From positions 43,551 through 107,550 of the forward strand of contig JAEYWY010000012.1 of NCBI GenBank assembly GCA_023428695.1: DNA of 64,000 nt, in the 5' to 3' direction. The notes beneath the pieces are model-generated. The model was not told where the DNA came from. It made no database searches and worked only from the letters and a program-made list of their open reading frames with translations. Positions 61,684 to 64,000 of the stretch are shown here, piece after piece. Each line of letters opens with the position of its first letter. Within the stretch, counting starts at the first letter, position 1. The position numbers and the translations under genes were made by a program. This DNA comes from Bacteroidota bacterium. GTDB lineage: Bacteria > Bacteroidota > Bacteroidia > Cytophagales > Cyclobacteriaceae.

Positions 61684-61750
61684 GATTTGTTTTTCACAAA
61701 GCAATATATTCATTAGCTTAGGGGAAAGACGGGGTTGGTCAGGTGCTTAC

Positions 61751-61850
61751 TTTTGAAAACGTATTTGTCCACTGTGACCAAACGTAATTACGAAGATAAA
61801 ACTTTTAGCTTACACGTCACCCAGCCATTGCAAATAGCTGCTGTTGCCAG
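61751..61850 (-). repeat. attC-like site 8, truncated by IS66, minus orientation
   Basis: The half site begins at the IS right end inside a loop of the first family (ACGTTTGGTCAC on the minus strand). It has one arm (CCAGCCATTGCAAATAGC on the plus strand) and the core GTTGCCAG (61843-61850). The other arm and core are lost. Confidence 0.65.
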
Positions 61851-61888
61851 CAGTTGGGTCTTTCTCTACTCTATATTCTTCGTCACAG

Positions 61889-62313
61889 TCAAATGTCGGT
61901 AAACTTAATTGTCTCGGTTGGTGAAAGTTGAATCTGAAACTGTCCATGTCCGTTGTCAATAACAGTCCAAGTGTCATAAGATGATTTACTTTCTTTAATC
62001 ACAGTCAGTTCACCGTCCCTCAAATTTAAATGAGTCAAACTTGTCTTTGGCCACGAGTCCTTGTTCTTAAACAGCCTTAAAAGAATTCCGTTGTCTGTTG
62101 GCTCGCCTAGTTTACCGAAATAAAGTCCGTTTATTATATTGAATAAATTTTCACAATCCCGTCAAATGCTGTCTCATTCTCCAATTTCCTTTTGAAGATT
62201 GTCCCATGAATAGTTAACCAGTCCTCGTATTTTTCTTTTGTGTAGTCGTCAATCATTTCTGTTATTTGATTTACCGTCAGCCGAAATTTTTCAGTCGAGT
62301 CGTTACTGTCCAC
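61889..62313 (-). pseudogene. cassette gene with frameshift, hypothetical
   Basis: Two minus-strand frames make one protein-like sequence. The first runs from a GTG at 62313 (VDSNDSTEKFRLTVNQ) to a stop at 62134. The second, in another frame, is open from about residue DCENLFNIINGLYFGKLGEP to the stop at 61889. The break lies near 62150, around ENETAF. It is either a genuinely broken gene or a sequencing error. The cassette is bounded by GTTGCCAGCAATTGGGTC (start) and a 17-of-18 complementary end, so the cassette itself is intact. Confidence 0.6.
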
Positions 62314-62330
62314 GAAGCCAGACCCAATTG

Positions 62331-62513
62331 CTGGCAACGCTTATGTATGCGCCGTTGCCGGCCAGGGAGGGCTTGTAAATGATCCCGATAGCTATCGGGA
62401 GAATGTCAAGCCCGACGAACCGCGTTCCCGTCCCCTACTACCTGCCGTTGTTCCTGAACCAAATCTACCACCTTTCGACAAACCCGGCAATGGCGCATAC
62501 ATTTTGTTGTGCG
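62331..62513 (-). repeat. attC-like site 9, minus orientation
   Basis: Plus-strand cores CTGGCAAC (62331-62338) and GTTGTGCG (62506-62513). Arms TATGCGCCGTTGCCGG and CCGGCAATGGCGCATA; on the minus strand the mismatch is again A opposite C. The loop carries the perfect palindrome TCCCGATAGCTATCGGGA (62383-62400). Confidence 0.7.
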
Positions 62514-62756
62514 ACGCGGCCCGTTCCAACGAGGCGGTACCAGCTCAGTCCAGCCCGACGAGTGTCTCACGAGAAGGGCAAACCGTGAAACGAGGTGCGA
62601 AAGTTACTATGCTGCATGCTGCAAGTCGGGTTCTGCTTCCGATCCGAAGACTGCTTCCGTTCGGGGCTGATGTCCTGTCAACCGATATACGATTGTCAAA
62701 ACCGCAACGCTATCCACCGACGTGAACAAACCAAAATGAAGGCCGTGGCGCACAAC
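62506..62756 (-). repeat. gene-poor cassette unit, copy D
   Basis: Inverted copy, 251 bp (7 bp longer than copies A-C, with a duplicated-looking CTGCATG segment near 62610-62620). Confidence 0.6.
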
Positions 62757-62931
62757 GGCTATGTATGCGCCGTTGCCGGCCAGGGAGGGCTTGTAAATGA
62801 TCCCGATAGCTATCGGGAGAATGTCAAGCCCGACGAACCGCGTTCCCGTCCCCTATTACCTGCCGTTGTTCCTGAACCAAATCTACCACCTTTAGCCGAA
62901 CCCGGCAATGGCGTATACATTTTGTTGTGCG
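62749..62931 (-). repeat. attC-like site 10, minus orientation
   Basis: Cores CGCACAAC (62749-62756) and GTTGTGCG (62924-62931). Arms as in site 9 with the A-C mismatch on the minus strand. The loop carries a second exact copy of TCCCGATAGCTATCGGGA (62801-62818). Confidence 0.7.
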
Positions 62932-63167
62932 ACGCGGCCCGTTCCAACGGAGCGGTACCAAATCAGTCCCGCCCGACGAGTGTCTCACGAGAAGGGCTCG
63001 TCGCAAAACGTTGAGCGGAGATTTCTTTGATGCAAGTCAAGTTCTACTACCGATCCGAAGACTACTTCCGTTCGGGACTGATGTCCTGTCAACCGATATA
63101 CGATTGTCAAAACCGTGACGCTATCCGCCGACGTGAACAAACAAAGATGAAGGCCGTGTCGCATAAC
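62924..63167 (-). repeat. gene-poor cassette unit, copy E
   Basis: Inverted copy, 244 bp. Its cassette start on the minus strand is GTTATGCG, a one-base variant of the core of the other copies. Confidence 0.6.
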
Positions 63168-63327
63168 GTTTATGTATGTGCCGTTGCGGGCTTGGAGGGC
63201 AAATGAAGGAGGAACGACTGATTTGCCCGACTACTCCGAAACTGTCCACCGTTACCGAACGTTGTTTGAAAGCGAAACTACGAATTACCACTACACCCCG
63301 CAATGGTCACATACATTTTGTTGGGCG
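63160..63327 (-). repeat. attC-like site 11, minus orientation
   Basis: Cores CGCATAAC (63160-63167) and GTTGGGCG (63320-63327). Arms TGTATGTGCCGTTGCGGG and CCCGCAATGGTCACATACA pair with the A-C mismatch and one extra base. The loop is a diverged member of the first family (TGTCCACCGTTACCGAACG). Confidence 0.65.
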
Positions 63328-63347
63328 TTCGTTTTTTAAACGGTAAT

Positions 63348-63845
63348 TCAATTCTTGTTCTTATTTTTGGTCCTCCGTTGTTCGTAGTCCACCAATAGCT
63401 TATTCAGCATCGCCACTCTTTCATTGTCAACCGGTACTGCATGCGATAATTGGTCAACCATAGCGTTCACGTCATAGAATTGGTTGTCAGTGGTGATTTT
63501 TCCTTTTGCAATTATCTTGTCAACACGGTCAAAGTAGTCCTGAAAGATGTTAATATCCTGTCCAGTTTTGGCCTTCAAATACGTATTGAATTTAAAGTTG
63601 CCTGTTTCTCGTTGCGGCTCGGTCAAGTCGTGGAACCATTGCTTTAGTCTGGATAGTCGTCCCTTTTGAAAATGTTCTGTCGTCTGTTCCTTTAGCTTCT
63701 TATAATGAGAATCTGAATCAAAGTCCTCCGTTATGATTCGAAACTCATTGTTGTCAATGAGGTAATCAAGTGTCGCAGTAACCAAGTCACGGTACTTGCC
63801 TAACTCTGCGTGTTTGTCCTCGTCGTTAATTTTGTCTTTTTTCAA
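63348..63845 (-). CDS. cassette gene: hypothetical protein
   Basis: A 165-residue soluble, helical, charged protein, rich in Lys, Asp and Asn (KKDKINDEDKHAELGKYRD at the start, YEQRRTKNKNKN at the end). There is no known domain. Start TTG at 63845; a stop lies two codons upstream and no ATG exists near the N-terminus, so the TTG is the best choice. The cassette starts GTTGGGCGT (minus strand) and ends with the complement, confirming its limits. AT-rich. Confidence 0.65.
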   Translation of the reverse strand: MKKDKINDEDKHAELGKYRDLVTATLDYLIDNNEFRIITEDFDSDSHYKKLKEQTTEHFQKGRLSRLKQWFHDLTEPQRETGNFKFNTYLKAKTGQDINIFQDYFDRVDKIIAKGKITTDNQFYDVNAMVDQLSHAVPVDNERVAMLNKLLVDYEQRRTKNKNKN

Positions 63846-63870
63846 TGGTCAAATCTTCAATAAAAAATGA

Positions 63871-64000
63871 CGCCCAACGTTTGGCTATAACCAGTGGCGG
63901 CTTTTGAAACCGTTATTGTCCACCGTGACCAAACGTAATAGCGAAGATAAAACATTATACTTACTCATCACCCGCCATTGGTTATAGCTTTTGTTGGGCA
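63871..64000 (-). repeat. attC-like site 12, minus orientation
   Basis: Cores CGCCCAAC (63871-63878) and GTTGGGCA (63993-64000, the window edge). GTTGGGC fits the classical GTTRRRY integron core exactly. Arms GGCTATAACCAGTGGCGG and CCGCCATTGGTTATAGC with the A-C mismatch on the minus strand. Spacers are aaaa and aaac. The loop is of the first family. Confidence 0.75.

Larger units (their letters stand above)
59533..61750 (-). mobile_element. IS66 family insertion sequence
   Basis: A complete-looking 2218-bp element with tnpA, tnpB and tnpC on the minus strand. Terminal inverted repeats start GTAAGCACC at both ends; 17 of the first 23 positions match. The 8-bp flanks differ (GGTAATAG on the left, TTTTGAAA on the right), so there is no target duplication, and both flanking attC-like sites are half sites of different types. 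This points to a rearrangement through the IS after insertion. Confidence 0.88.
53203..64000. mobile_element. integron-like gene-cassette array with tyrosine recombinase
   Basis: A recombinase gene is followed by cassettes separated by 12 long imperfect palindromes (ten complete, two cut by an IS). Complete sites have outer cores GTTGGCG, GTTGCCA, GTTGTGC, GTTATGC or GTTGGGC facing their complements; the common part is GTTR. Most have a 3-6 nt A-rich unpaired stretch inside each core, then 16-21 paired bases with an A-C mismatch at the same place, then a loop often containing more hairpins. Each cassette starts and ends with complementary cores. From 54.35 to 59.5 kb genes and sites are on the plus strand; from 61.75 kb to the window end they are on the minus strand. 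The layout matches integrons with the integrase co-directional with the cassettes. The array continues past the window. Confidence 0.7.

Noticed and set aside
62379..63118. Plus-strand frames of 60-139 codons right of the IS
   Set aside because: They are the same frames as in copies A-C seen in the inverted copies D and E; no independent support.
58413..63167. CRISPR array
   Set aside because: The repeats are 244 bp or long palindromes, not 24-40 bp units with similar-size spacers, and no cas gene is nearby.

Overview
The window is chromosomal DNA of a member of the Bacteroidota, most likely a Cytophagales-type free-living bacterium. The evidence is the TonB-dependent receptor with a carboxypeptidase-like plug domain, type IX secretion (T9SS)-style C-termini, a propeller sensor kinase paired with a LytTR regulator, a membrane-anchored AraC regulator, an exosortase N locus, an IS66 element and several TAnnTTTG-type -7 promoter boxes. 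No rRNA, tRNA or CRISPR array was recognised. The species cannot be named from the sequence.

1-4.4 kb: the end of an Rnf operon (rnfE, rnfA), then korA-korB (2-oxoacid:ferredoxin oxidoreductase) and a CsbD stress protein. KOR reduces ferredoxin and Rnf oxidises it, so the neighbourhood suggests ferredoxin-coupled energy conservation. 4.5-16 kb is mostly on the minus strand: a secreted Gfo/Idh/MocA oxidoreductase, DoxX, a lipid A-type acyltransferase, a zinc alcohol dehydrogenase, a lone receiver protein, an OmpA protein with PD40 repeats, TonB, and proB-proA. 16-28.8 kb: a GH26 mannanase, an SDR enzyme with a DUF3267 protease-like protein, a GH13 enzyme, a multi-PKD esterase, DUF4112, YceI and EcsC proteins, and a TonB-dependent receptor.

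29-33.5 kb is an exosortase N operon: a VIT-domain substrate ending in a PEP-type sorting tail, the exosortase, and a small membrane protein. 33.5-52.9 kb holds YjbQ, an AraC regulator with a degenerate receiver, an M16 lipoprotein protease, a sugar-binding-protein/histidine-kinase fusion, a two-subunit molybdenum hydroxylase, a propeller kinase with its LytTR regulator, and a VIT/vWA protein followed by a 49-codon ORF translationally coupled to a protein with a caspase-like His/Cys pair.

53.2-64 kb is the most interesting part: an integron-like gene-cassette array. A tyrosine recombinase is followed directly by small cassettes (membrane protein, lipoprotein, transglutaminase-like, SUKH/SMI1, gene-poor units, others). 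These are separated by 12 long imperfect palindromes, 10 complete and 2 truncated. Each complete site is bounded by a core beginning GTTR and by its complement, has an A-rich unpaired spacer next to most cores, and carries an A-C mismatch at the same position in the stem. The start and end of each cassette are complementary to each other, as expected if cassettes circularise through an attC-type site. An IS66 element without a target duplication sits where the array orientation flips, which points to an inversion or other rearrangement. A gene-poor 244-bp cassette is present five times.
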